The position numbers and the translations under genes are program-made. Below, in pieces: positions 7,212 to 14,768 of a stretch of DNA of 32,684 bases (position 1 is the stretch's first letter; each line of letters opens with the position of its first letter). The DNA comes from Myxococcota bacterium (GTDB lineage: Bacteria > Myxococcota_A > UBA796 > CAJQPC01). The notes beneath the pieces were generated by a model. That model was given only the letters and a program-made list of their open reading frames with translations. It did not search any database and had not been told where the DNA came from. The stretch lies in contig JAKLKD010000044.1 in assembly GCA_023150845.1 (NCBI GenBank), positions 1 to 32,684 of the forward strand, in the 5' to 3' direction.

Positions 7212-8549
7212 GTGAACTCGCCCCTGCCGCCCGCCGCGTTCGGCCGCACGTCGATCTCCGAGTCGCCGCGCGACCCCTACGAGCGGGCGCGCTTCGACGC
7301 CTGGTGTACAGCGACGATGCGGACCTACGCGCCCCTCGTCGGCGCCGGGGTCGTGGCCGCGGTTGTGCTCTGGTGGCCTCTTGACCGGGTGATCTACGCG
7401 AACGAGCCCCACATCCGCGCCACCTTCGCCGAGACCCGCCTCGCGCTGGCGAGCTTCTTGACCTTGTGCAGCTTGATCTTGCCCCGGCTGGCCTTCATCC
7501 AGCGCCACGCCTTGGTGACCACAGCGACCGTCACGGTGATCGCCAGCGGCCTCGCGTCGTTCCACCTCAGCCACGCCGGAGGCGACGACCCGTTCTGGCT
7601 GGCGTTCTTTTACATCGCGCCGCTGTTCTCCGTCGCCTTCTTGTTCCCTCCGGTCGCGCGGCTCATCTCGTCGCTCGCCATCGGCGTCTCGGTCGCCGCA
7701 GGCTACCTGCTCGCCACAGGCGACAGCCTCGACTCCCACGAGACACGGTCGGCGATGAGCTACCTCGTGTTCACCTCCCTGATGTCCGCCACGCTGGGCC
7801 ACGCGGTCTACCTGCTGGTGCGCACAAACTTCCTTATGCAGCTCCGCGTCGATGAGCAGCGGGTGCACCTCGCCGAGCTGACCGATCGCCTGGAGGAGCG
7901 TGTCGCCGAGCAGACCGCCGAGCTGCGCCTGCTCCACCGCCGCGCCCAGGAGGCCGGCGCCGAGCAGCAGCGGCGCATCGCCCGAGACCTCCACGACGGC
8001 CTGGGCCAAGAGCTGAGCACCCTGCGGCTCCTCGCCGGGCATGGCCAAGGCGTCGCCAACGAGGCGCCGTCCCGGGAGCTCTTCGGTGAGCTGGAGGGCC
8101 TCGTCGAGCGGGTCCAGCTCAGCCTGCGCCGGGTGCTCCAGACCCTCCGCCCCCGGCTGCTCGACGAGCAAGGGCTGGTCGAGGGCCTCAGGACGCTCTT
8201 GAGCGACACCGAGCGGCGCTGGGGCCTACGCACGGCCCTGGACCTCGGCCCCCTGCCCGACCCCTGCCCCAGCGGCCTCAGCGTGGCGCTGTTCCGGATC
8301 GCCCAGGAGGGCATCCACAACGTCCTGCGACACGCCTACGCCTCGGAGCTCGTCCTGCGACTTCGTCAAGAGGGCGCCTGGATCGTGCTGGAGGTGCAAG
8401 ACAACGGGCTCGGCATGTCCTCGACGGGCGAAGGCGGCCACGGCTTAGACAACATTCGGGAGCGCGCCGCCGAGATGGGCGGCGAGGCGAGCTGGGAGCA
8501 GGGCGGCGGCACGCTGCTCCGTGTGCGCCTGCCCGTGGAGAACTCATGA
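7212..8549 (+). CDS. Membrane sensor histidine kinase, NarL-type (HisKA_3)
   Basis: A 445-residue sensor kinase starting at GTG 7212, with GGAG six bases upstream. About five or six hydrophobic segments between residues 40 and 205 form a membrane sensor with no large external domain. A coiled coil (DEQRVHLAELTDRLEERVAE) leads to the HisKA_3 dimerisation helix with phospho-acceptor His261 in RIARDLHDGLGQELSTL. The HATPase_c domain has the N box QEGIHNVLRHA (365-375), the G1 box Asp397-Asn-Gly-Leu-Gly, and GLDNIRERAAEMGG. It phosphorylates the response regulator whose gene overlaps its stop codon by four bases. The signal is unknown; membrane-embedded sensing, together with the lipoprotein genes upstream, makes an envelope signal plausible but unproven. 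Confidence 0.92.
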   Translation: MNSPLPPAAFGRTSISESPRDPYERARFDAWCTATMRTYAPLVGAGVVAAVVLWWPLDRVIYANEPHIRATFAETRLALASFLTLCSLILPRLAFIQRHALVTTATVTVIASGLASFHLSHAGGDDPFWLAFFYIAPLFSVAFLFPPVARLISSLAIGVSVAAGYLLATGDSLDSHETRSAMSYLVFTSLMSATLGHAVYLLVRTNFLMQLRVDEQRVHLAELTDRLEERVAEQTAELRLLHRRAQEAGAEQQRRIARDLHDGLGQELSTLRLLAGHGQGVANEAPSRELFGELEGLVERVQLSLRRVLQTLRPRLLDEQGLVEGLRTLLSDTERRWGLRTALDLGPLPDPCPSGLSVALFRIAQEGIHNVLRHAYASELVLRLRQEGAWIVLEVQDNGLGMSSTGEGGHGLDNIRERAAEMGGEASWEQGGGTLLRVRLPVENS

Positions 8550-9175
8550 TTCGTGTCATCGTCGCCGACGACCACCCCCTCCTTCGCAGCGGCCTGCGAC
8601 GGCTGTTTGAGGCCCAATCGAACCTGCGCCTCGTCGCCGAGGCCGTCAATGGGGCCGAGGTGCTCGAGAAGCTCGCCGAGCACCCCTGCGACGTGCTCAT
8701 CCTCGACCTCTCGTTGCCGTTTTTGCGGGGCCTGGAGCTCGTGCGCGCCGTCGCCGAACGTTACCCCGCCCTGCGGATCCTCATCTACAGCGTGCAGCCT
8801 GAGGACCGCCTGAGCCTGCACCTCCTGGACGCCGGGGCCGCGGGTTACCTCTCCAAAGACCAAGGCGCCGAGGCCCTGCTCCGCGCCATCCAGGTCGTCG
8901 CCCGAGGCGAACGATACCTCTCCCCCGCCCTGCGCGACGTCGAGGGCCGCGACCCCGAGGCGACCCAGCTCGCCCCCCACGAGCGCCTCAGCGCCCGGGA
9001 GCTGGCGGTCTTCCACCTCATGCTCCGGGGCATGAACGTCGCCGACATCGCCGACGAGCTAGAGATTCAGGCCTCCACCGCGTCGAACCACCTCGCGCGT
9101 ATCCGCGAGAAGCTCGGCGTACAGACCAACGGCGAGGTGATGCTCTACGCCTTCCGGGCCGGGCTCGTGCGCTGA
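8546..9175 (+). CDS. NarL/FixJ-family response regulator
   Basis: A 209-residue two-domain regulator whose ATG overlaps the kinase stop (ATGA), so the pair is translationally coupled. The receiver has the acidic pocket at Asp9-Asp10, phospho-acceptor Asp54 (DVLILDLSLP), Ser82 as the switch Ser/Thr, and Lys104 in GYLSKDQGAEALLRAI. The LuxR-type HTH covers ~143-208 (LSARELAVFHLMLRGMNVAD, then IADELEIQASTASNHLARIREKLGV). The protein ends in YAFRAGLVR. A second, isolated copy of the DNA for this ending lies at 12717-12788. Targets are unknown; the nearby lipoprotein genes with a shared upstream element are candidates. Confidence 0.93.
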   Translation: MIRVIVADDHPLLRSGLRRLFEAQSNLRLVAEAVNGAEVLEKLAEHPCDVLILDLSLPFLRGLELVRAVAERYPALRILIYSVQPEDRLSLHLLDAGAAGYLSKDQGAEALLRAIQVVARGERYLSPALRDVEGRDPEATQLAPHERLSARELAVFHLMLRGMNVADIADELEIQASTASNHLARIREKLGVQTNGEVMLYAFRAGLVR

Positions 9176-9269
9176 GACGGGAGATCTAAAGGGGAGCGCG
9201 GGGCCGATCAAGACTCCTCAGGCTCGATCCATCGGTAAGATGCCCATAAACGAACCAGAGGTCGAGGCC

Positions 9270-9557
9270 ATGAGCGATCAAGCGCGCGCCGAGCGGCTGC
9301 TCCAGCAGGTCAATCAAGAGAACGCCCTGAAGTGTGCGCTCGCGAGACAGGCCGCCAAGAGCATCCCGGGCAAGGAGCCCTTCGATCTCGATGAGCTCAA
9401 GAAGCATTGGGGATATCGGTTTGAGGGCGCGCTGTCGGCGGAGGAGCTGGAGGTCGAGATGCGCGCGCTGGAGGACCAGTTCTACCTGGCCGGCGCGCAG
9501 TTCTTAACCATGGAGTCCTTCGGCAAACATCTGATGGAGATGGAGCTGTATCGATAG
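9270..9557 (+). CDS. Small protein of unknown function
   Basis: A 95-residue, charged, mostly helical protein. ATG 9270 is chosen because AGAGG (9257-9261) lies eight bases upstream; an in-frame ATG at 9240 lacks one. It has no signal peptide or membrane segment and so should be cytosolic. Recognisable pieces are LLQQVNQENALKCALARQAA, an acidic FDLDELKKHWGYRFEG and a C-terminal amphipathic helix ending in EMELYR. I do not know the family. It follows the response regulator by 94 bases and converges on the CotH gene, 15 bases from its stop. Confidence 0.6.
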   Translation: MSDQARAERLLQQVNQENALKCALARQAAKSIPGKEPFDLDELKKHWGYRFEGALSAEELEVEMRALEDQFYLAGAQFLTMESFGKHLMEMELYR

Positions 9558-9572
9558 CGCGTCGCCTGCCGC

Positions 9573-12500
9573 TCAGGGGGTGTACAGCCCCGCGGCGGTG
9601 AGCTGGTCGATCAGGCTCTGTGTACGATGGGGGAAGTAGTCCCGCATCAGCCGGTCGTACTCCGTCTGCCACTCGACGTCGCGGGTGTAGGGCACGGCGC
9701 GGTAGGTGTCCCCCCACCGGGCGCTCTCGGCGAGCAGGGCCGAGTAGATCTCATCAGCGCGCGCCTCGTAGCGGGCCGCGGCCGCGGCGGGGGTGAGGGC
9801 GCCGTCGCCCGTGAGCAGCTCTCTCGCCCGCGCGGCGTAGCGAGCCCGAAACGCCGCGTTGTCCCGCAGGCGGGCGTAGAGGTGGGAGGCGTGCCCGGCG
9901 ACGTCGATCTCGACGTTCACGGCGGCGTCGGCCGTCCACAACGAGTACTCCATGTCCCACACATAGAAGTGGTACTGGGCGCCCGCCTCGCGCCTGCGGA
10001 TGCCCCGCTGGTTGTTCCCCTCAAAGCAGCACGGACCATCGTAGTTGGACATGTACTGGTGGATCAGCATCCAGTCGATGAGCCCGTCGATGTCCAGGTA
10101 CTGCTCCAGCGCGGCGACGTTGGCGTCATCGGACAGGTCCGCGTCGGCCAGGGCCAGCATGGTGTTGTAGGCCTCAAGGTCACCGTCGATGGCCTCGTTC
10201 GTCGTGGTGCGGCGGTTGATCGCGTCGTAGTCGGCGTCGTCCCCGCCGTAGTACTCCTCCGCGAAGCCGGCGTCAGGCCGCTCCACGGGCATGTAGAGGC
10301 CCCAATAGAGGCCGTTTAAGTACAGGTGCACGTAGGTGGCGTGGCCGTCGATGACGCCCATGTCCCGGGCGGTGTCTCGGGCGAAGGCGTCGTGGAGATA
10401 TTGGGCGGCCGCGGGATCACGGAAGTCGAGCCAGGTCTTTGAGCCACCGGCCCGCAGGACGATGCTGTCGAAGCGGTCCACCGGGGAGTCGGCGAACCAG
10501 GGGTAGTCGAGCTTGCTCGCGCCGTACTCCGCCTGGAACGAGACGCGGAACGAGTGTTTGAGCGTGCTGCCGTGGTAACGCCAGCCGTAGCCGTGGATCT
10601 GCAGGCTCGCGTCCTCGGCGAAGCCGGTGCTGCCGTCGGGGAGGATCAGCTCCAGCGACACCCGCCGCTCCCACTGCTCGCCGCGGCTGGCGCTGTTGCT
10701 GTAGATCCCGTCCTCGCCGAAGAGATCATCGACGTCGGTCACGATGGAGAGCGTCGGGATCTCCCGCAGCCCCTCCAGAAGCTCCCGCTGGGTCGCCGGG
10801 TCGTTCACAACCTCTGGGTCCATCTCGTAGTCGGCGAGCCAGTCGCCCTCCGCTTGGCTCGACCAGACCGCCGGAAACCCCGCGGGCGCCGCCGGCTGCC
10901 GCACCACGTCGGCGAGGACCAGGTAGCTGTGGGTGGCCACCGGGCTGTCCGTCCAGCCCTCCCGCGTACAGAGCGCGCGCAGCGTGGCGGTGGTGGAGAT
11001 GGGCACCGTCAGGGTCGCGAAGGCGTCGGCGCTCGCCGCGGGCGTGATGGTCGCGTTGTCCGCGGTTGGGCTGGCCCCGTTGGTGGTGGTGAGTAAGGTG
11101 GCGCCCGGGGTGGGACAGGTGATGACCACGTCCTGGGCGCTGTCTACGAAGCCGCGGGGTGGGACGAAGGTGGGCGTTTCGTTTGAGCCCGCCGACCCAG
11201 CGCCGTTGGGCGCGCCCGGCGTCGGCACGCTGAAGAACGCGGGGGCTCCCGGGGTGAACCACTCGGCGGTGAGCGTGGGGTCGAGCAGGAGGTCGTCGTC
11301 GTCCGCGCTGACGTTCTCCCCGAGGAGCGCCAGGGTGTGGGCGCCCGCGCCCAAGGCCGCGCCGGGCACGAAGCTGGCCTCGGAGGGCGTCCCGTCGTGG
11401 GCGATGGGCGCGCCGGGGTTCCCGGAAACGAAGGGCTCACCGTCGATCCAGGCCGTGAAGCCGTCGTCGTAGGCGATGTCAAGCCGCAGACGTGTGGGGG
11501 CCGCCTCCTCCAGAGTGAACCCGGCGCGTACACCGAGGCGAGTCCCGGTCATCAAGCCGCCGACGTCGGACTGGAGGATGCCCGCGTAGGGCGACGCCAA
11601 GGTCCCGGTCACGGCCACTTCAGCGAGGCTGAGCCACTCGCTGGACAAGGCGCCGTTCACCGCGGTCTTGTCCACCCGGACGCTCGTGCCGTAGGCGGAG
11701 AGGTCCACGGCGAGGACTCTGCCCGGCGAGGTCGGGCTCTCCCCCTCCAGGGTGGGGTTGAGGAGCTCCGAGGCCCACACCGGCTCACCGTCCGCGTCGA
11801 GCACGGAGATGACGATGTTGTAGAGGCGCTCGGCGCAGCAGTCGAAGCGGTTGACCAGCTCGACGCGGGTGATGGCGTAGTTGGCGCCGAGGTCCACCTG
11901 CCACCACGGCAGCAGGTCCGCGTCGGCGGTGTGGCTGAAGGTGCTCGGGTCACCATCCACGGCCGCGGACCCGAAGAAGCCGTAGCCGTCCGTGGACTGG
12001 GTCGCGGTTGCGCCGTTGGCGACCTCGCCGGGCACGCCGCCGGAGACCGTGCCGTCAAAGCCGACCGGGAGGGTCACCGCGGTCCACGCCGAGTCATCGA
12101 ATGTGGCCAGCGTCCAGTCGCCAGCGGGCTCACCGAGGGCCCGCGCGGCGCTGCCAGGCCCGAGCAGCGCCGCCGTGGTGATGGGCTCGTCGAGGCCGTA
12201 GCTCTGATCGTCGTCGAGGGCGGGGATGGTCAAGGTGTCGGACGGCGCGCCGTCACTCCGCGTGAGGGAGAGCAGCTCCCCCTCAGCGCTCAGCTTGAAG
12301 CTCGTGTGCAGCTCACCCGCGGGACCGGCCGTGTCTTTGCCCGACGCGAAGACCACAAGAAAACCCCGCGCGGCGAGGGTGATGTCCGGGAAGGTCCAGG
12401 CGAAAGGGTCGTCCGGGTCGTCGGACAAGCCCCAGCCCGCCAAAGACACGGCCTCGTCCGAGTCGTTGTACAGCTCGATCCAGTCAGACGAGTCGCCGTC

Positions 12501-12686
12501 GCCGTCGTTGAGGCTCTCACGGTTGGCGCTCACGACCTCGTTGATGCGCACCGCGCCCGGGCCGGCCGGGAGCTCGGTGTCGAGCGCCGTCTCACTCTCC
12601 GCGGGCGGGGTCTCACTGTCGGTGAGCGCCAGGCTGTCCTTGGTCGCTGGCTGGCCGGCGCACGCGGCGACGATGAGCAGGAGCAT
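9573..12686 (-). CDS. CotH-domain surface lipoprotein with LTD, discoidin and CHB-like domains
   Basis: A 1037-residue secreted protein. The very short N-terminus MLLLIVAACAG gives a lipobox with Cys9 but no positive charge; no upstream in-frame start is present. In order: an acidic linker; a lamin-tail domain (~43-160; RINEVVSANRESLNDGDGDS, DWIELYNDSD); a jelly-roll segment that starts near DWTLATFDDSAW (190-201) and resumes at RLRLDIAYDDGFTAWIDGEP (399-418); between them an F5/8-type discoidin-like domain (~221-362; ATATQSTDGYGFFGSAAVDG, WWQVDLGANYAI); a chitobiase C-terminal-like domain (~506-590); and the CotH region (~673-1000; LQIHGYGWRYHGSTLKHSFR, LRAGGSKTWLDFRDP, DWMLIHQYMSNYDG, YVWDMEYSLW). 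CotH proteins are atypical protein kinases in spore-coat biology; in surface lipoproteins such as this the substrate is unknown. Confidence 0.88.
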   Translation of the reverse strand: MLLLIVAACAGQPATKDSLALTDSETPPAESETALDTELPAGPGAVRINEVVSANRESLNDGDGDSSDWIELYNDSDEAVSLAGWGLSDDPDDPFAWTFPDITLAARGFLVVFASGKDTAGPAGELHTSFKLSAEGELLSLTRSDGAPSDTLTIPALDDDQSYGLDEPITTAALLGPGSAARALGEPAGDWTLATFDDSAWTAVTLPVGFDGTVSGGVPGEVANGATATQSTDGYGFFGSAAVDGDPSTFSHTADADLLPWWQVDLGANYAITRVELVNRFDCCAERLYNIVISVLDADGEPVWASELLNPTLEGESPTSPGRVLAVDLSAYGTSVRVDKTAVNGALSSEWLSLAEVAVTGTLASPYAGILQSDVGGLMTGTRLGVRAGFTLEEAAPTRLRLDIAYDDGFTAWIDGEPFVSGNPGAPIAHDGTPSEASFVPGAALGAGAHTLALLGENVSADDDDLLLDPTLTAEWFTPGAPAFFSVPTPGAPNGAGSAGSNETPTFVPPRGFVDSAQDVVITCPTPGATLLTTTNGASPTADNATITPAASADAFATLTVPISTTATLRALCTREGWTDSPVATHSYLVLADVVRQPAAPAGFPAVWSSQAEGDWLADYEMDPEVVNDPATQRELLEGLREIPTLSIVTDVDDLFGEDGIYSNSASRGEQWERRVSLELILPDGSTGFAEDASLQIHGYGWRYHGSTLKHSFRVSFQAEYGASKLDYPWFADSPVDRFDSIVLRAGGSKTWLDFRDPAAAQYLHDAFARDTARDMGVIDGHATYVHLYLNGLYWGLYMPVERPDAGFAEEYYGGDDADYDAINRRTTTNEAIDGDLEAYNTMLALADADLSDDANVAALEQYLDIDGLIDWMLIHQYMSNYDGPCCFEGNNQRGIRRREAGAQYHFYVWDMEYSLWTADAAVNVEIDVAGHASHLYARLRDNAAFRARYAARARELLTGDGALTPAAAAARYEARADEIYSALLAESARWGDTYRAVPYTRDVEWQTEYDRLMRDYFPHRTQSLIDQLTAAGLYTP

Positions 12687-12716
12687 CTCGGCATCGTAGC
12701 ATGGCCTGCGCCCGCC

Positions 12717-12788
12717 CCGGAGCGCTCAGGCGTCACCACGAACGGCGCGCTGCTCTACGCCTTCATGGCCGGGCTCGTGCGCTGGGAC
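12717..12788 (+). pseudogene. Orphan 3' fragment of a LuxR-type response regulator gene
   Basis: Read on the + strand this encodes ERSGVTTNGALLYAFMAGLV then Arg, compared with EKLGVQTNGEVMLYAFRAGL then Val-Arg at the end of the response regulator at 8546-9175. At the DNA level 12751-12788 matches 9141-9178 at 35 of 38 bases, including three bases beyond the stop codon; the TGA is TGG here. No receiver or HTH start precedes it. It overlaps, antisense, the last codons of the LysR gene and ends up just upstream of the CotH start. It is best read as the leftover of a duplicated or recombined regulator gene. Confidence 0.6.
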
Positions 12789-13706
12789 GACGGGGATCAC
12801 CCGGTCATCTCCTTCGGCGGCCATGGCCGTGAGCGTCTCCTGCAGATGATCCCCGAGCCAGGCCGCCAGCGCCCGCACCCGCACGTTCTGGGCCACGTCC
12901 GCGTGGCGTAAGAGCCAGATGGGCATCTCCGGGGGGGAGGACGGGACGTCGAGGCGGCGCAGGCGAGGGTCTGACGCCCCCGCCAAGGTCGGCAGCACGC
13001 TGAGGCCGATCCCCTGCGCCGAGAGCTGGTGGATGGTGAGCGCCGAGTCGCAGCGCGTGACGAATCGGGCGTCGGGCCACCGTGACTGCAGCCAGCGCGC
13101 GCTGGAGCAGTGGGCGCTGGAGGAGTCGAAGCCGATCCAAGGCAGCGTGTTGGGGTCCACCGGGCCCTCCCCCAAAAGCGACGGCGCGCCGAACACCGCG
13201 TAGCCCACCATCGCGACGCGGCGGCCGAGGAGGTGCTCCGGCGGCGTCGTCTGGACACGCAGGGCGAGGTCCGCCTCCCGGCGGTCGAGGTCCACGAGGG
13301 TGTTGGAGACCTGCACCTCCAAGGAGATCCCCGGCAGCGCCGCGATGAGCCCGGCCATGAGCCGGGGCAAGACGTGGTAGGCCAGAAGCTCGCTCGTGGC
13401 GAGGCGCACGGGCCCCTCGGGGCGCAGGTCCTCCCCGGCGAGGCGGCGTAAGGCGCGGGTCGCCTCGGCCTCCATGGCCACCGCCGACTCGATGAGGGCC
13501 TCCCCGGCCAAGGTGGCGCGGTATCCCCGCCGATCCCGCTCGAAGAGCCGCGCGCCCAGGCGCTCCTCCAGCTCGTTCACCCGGCGGTACACCGTCGAGT
13601 GCTCCACCCCGAGCGCCCGGGCCGCCCCGGCGAGGCCCCCGGCGCGCGCCACGGCCAGCGCCACCCGCAGATCATCCCAGCTCGGAGTTTCTTTGCTGTT
13701 TTGCAT
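12726..13706 (-). CDS. LysR-family transcriptional regulator (divergent from SDR)
   Basis: A 326-residue regulator. ATG 13706 follows AAGGTGA; a GTG six bases further up lies inside that site. The N-terminal winged HTH covers ~11-70 (DLRVALAVARAGGLAGAARA, then LGVEHSTVYRRVNELEERLG). The effector domain follows, with LATSELLAYHVLPRLMAGL, DLALRVQTTPPEHLLGRRVA and HQLSAQGIGLSVLPTL. The last ~22 residues (VIPVVPAHEPGHEG and on) are unlike a LysR end and are encoded by the antisense of the response-regulator fragment at 12717-12788, so the stop codon has probably moved. It is divergent from the SDR gene at 13820 and likely controls it and itself. Confidence 0.88.
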   Translation of the reverse strand: MQNSKETPSWDDLRVALAVARAGGLAGAARALGVEHSTVYRRVNELEERLGARLFERDRRGYRATLAGEALIESAVAMEAEATRALRRLAGEDLRPEGPVRLATSELLAYHVLPRLMAGLIAALPGISLEVQVSNTLVDLDRREADLALRVQTTPPEHLLGRRVAMVGYAVFGAPSLLGEGPVDPNTLPWIGFDSSSAHCSSARWLQSRWPDARFVTRCDSALTIHQLSAQGIGLSVLPTLAGASDPRLRRLDVPSSPPEMPIWLLRHADVAQNVRVRALAAWLGDHLQETLTAMAAEGDDRVIPVVPAHEPGHEGVEQRAVRGDA

Positions 13707-13766
13707 ATTCACCTTGCTTTGATCACCGATTTTCTTGCGTCAATGATGAACCTATCTCTTGGGAGC

Positions 13767-13790
13767 CGAGGCTGCAGGGTCGCAGCCTCG
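13767..13790. promoter_or_regulatory. 9-bp inverted repeat between LysR and SDR genes
   Basis: Arms CGAGGCTGC (13767-13775) and GCAGCCTCG (13782-13790) are perfect, with the 6-base centre AGGGTC. The repeat lies 30 bases before the SDR ATG and 61 bases from the divergent LysR start. It is a candidate LysR binding site or a leader hairpin; the AT-rich stretch next to it (13705-13760) probably holds both promoters. Confidence 0.45.
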
Positions 13791-13819
13791 AAGATGCCCT
13801 CCGGGGCCATGGAGTCTCA

Positions 13820-14572
13820 ATGTCTCGTTTCGTCTCTTCCACCGTCCTCGTCACCGGCGGCACCAGCGGGATCGGCCTCGCGACGGCGGCGCGCCTCGCC
13901 GCCGAGGGGGCCCGGGTCGTCGTCACCGGCTCCCGCGCCGAGAGCATCGAGCAGGCCCGGCATGCGCTCCCCGAGGACGTGATCTTCCTCCAGGACGACG
14001 CCGGGGCGCCCGACGCCGGGGACGCGCTGGTGGCCAAGCTGCGCGCCGCCGGGGTGGATCAGCTCCACGGCGCCTTCCTCAACGCGGGCTTCGGCAACTT
14101 CGCGCCGCTCGACGGCGTCACCAGCGCCGAGATCGACGCCGAGCTCGCCGTGAACGTGCGCGGCCCCCTGCTCCAGTCCCGGGCCCTCGTGCCCCTGCTC
14201 GCCCCAGGCTCGGCCATCGTGGTGAACACCTCCGTGATTCAGCAGGTCGCCTCGGCCAACACGGCGATCTACGCGGCGACGAAGGGCGCGCTGCGGCCCC
14301 TGGTGCGTGTCTTGGCCCGGGAGCTCGCGCCGCGGGGCCTGCGCGTCAACGCCGTGAGCCCCGGCCCCGTCAGCACAGGCTTCTTCGCCCGCACCGGCCT
14401 GACCGAGGAGGACATCGCCGCCCTGGGCGGGGCGCTCTTGGCCCAGATCCCCTTGGCCCGCCTCGGCACCCCGGCGGAGGTCGCCGCCGTAGCGACCTTC
14501 TTGTTGTCCTCGGAGGCGAGCTTTGTGACGGGCTCGGAGTACGTCGTAGACGGCGGTACCTCCATGGCCTGA
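13820..14572 (+). CDS. SDR family NAD(P)-dependent oxidoreductase
   Basis: A 250-residue classical short-chain dehydrogenase. GGAG lies five bases before ATG 13820. It has the cofactor motif TGGTSGIG (12-19), Asn88-Ala-Gly, Asn112, and the catalytic Ser138, Tyr151-x3-Lys155 (TAIYAATKGALRPLVRVLA), then VSPGPVSTGFFARTGL and the C-terminal FVTGSEYVVDGGTSMA. An Arg at 38-39 after the second strand suggests NADP(H) preference. Such enzymes reduce or oxidise a carbonyl/alcohol pair; the substrate is not evident. Proteins of this type divergent from a LysR gene are often induced by quinones or other electrophiles, which is inference here. Confidence 0.93.
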   Translation: MSRFVSSTVLVTGGTSGIGLATAARLAAEGARVVVTGSRAESIEQARHALPEDVIFLQDDAGAPDAGDALVAKLRAAGVDQLHGAFLNAGFGNFAPLDGVTSAEIDAELAVNVRGPLLQSRALVPLLAPGSAIVVNTSVIQQVASANTAIYAATKGALRPLVRVLARELAPRGLRVNAVSPGPVSTGFFARTGLTEEDIAALGGALLAQIPLARLGTPAEVAAVATFLLSSEASFVTGSEYVVDGGTSMA

Positions 14573-14583
14573 GCGGGCGCGGC

Positions 14584-14604
14584 CGCGGACGAAAAAACTC
14601 CGCG
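14584..14604 (+). terminator. Short stem-loop after the SDR gene
   Basis: CGCGGA (14584-14589) pairs with TCCGCG (14599-14604) around a 9-base loop containing six A, 12 bases after the SDR stop. No T-tract follows on this strand. A weak terminator candidate. Confidence 0.3.
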
Positions 14605-14653
14605 CGCGTCGCCGACGACGCCCACGCTGACGCGGCGCTGGGCGCCTCGGCCT

Positions 14654-14671
14654 CCAGCTTTCTCTACAGAC
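14654..14671 (+). promoter_or_regulatory. Lipoprotein upstream element, copy D
   Basis: CCAGCTTTCTCTACAGACG-like block with core TTTCTCTA at 14659-14666, 110 bases before ATG 14769. It lies over 8 kb from the other three copies, again in front of a lipoprotein gene, which argues that the element belongs to that class of gene and not to a local repeat. Confidence 0.6.
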
Positions 14672-14768
14672 GCACCCTCGCGGGAGGGGAATACTGCCCT
14701 CAGACGGCGCTGATCACGTCCAGCCCGGCGCAGCCGACCGCCAAAGCCATCACCAAGAGGAGTGCGTC

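Noticed and set aside
6642-8171. Minus-strand open frame of 509 codons over the lipoprotein and kinase genes
   Set aside because: Antisense to clear domains (kinase, lipoprotein), low-complexity product and no ribosome-binding site.
11337-12911. Plus-strand open frame of 524 codons over the CotH gene
   Set aside because: Shadow of CotH, except its last part, which contains the real response-regulator fragment at 12717-12788 reported separately.
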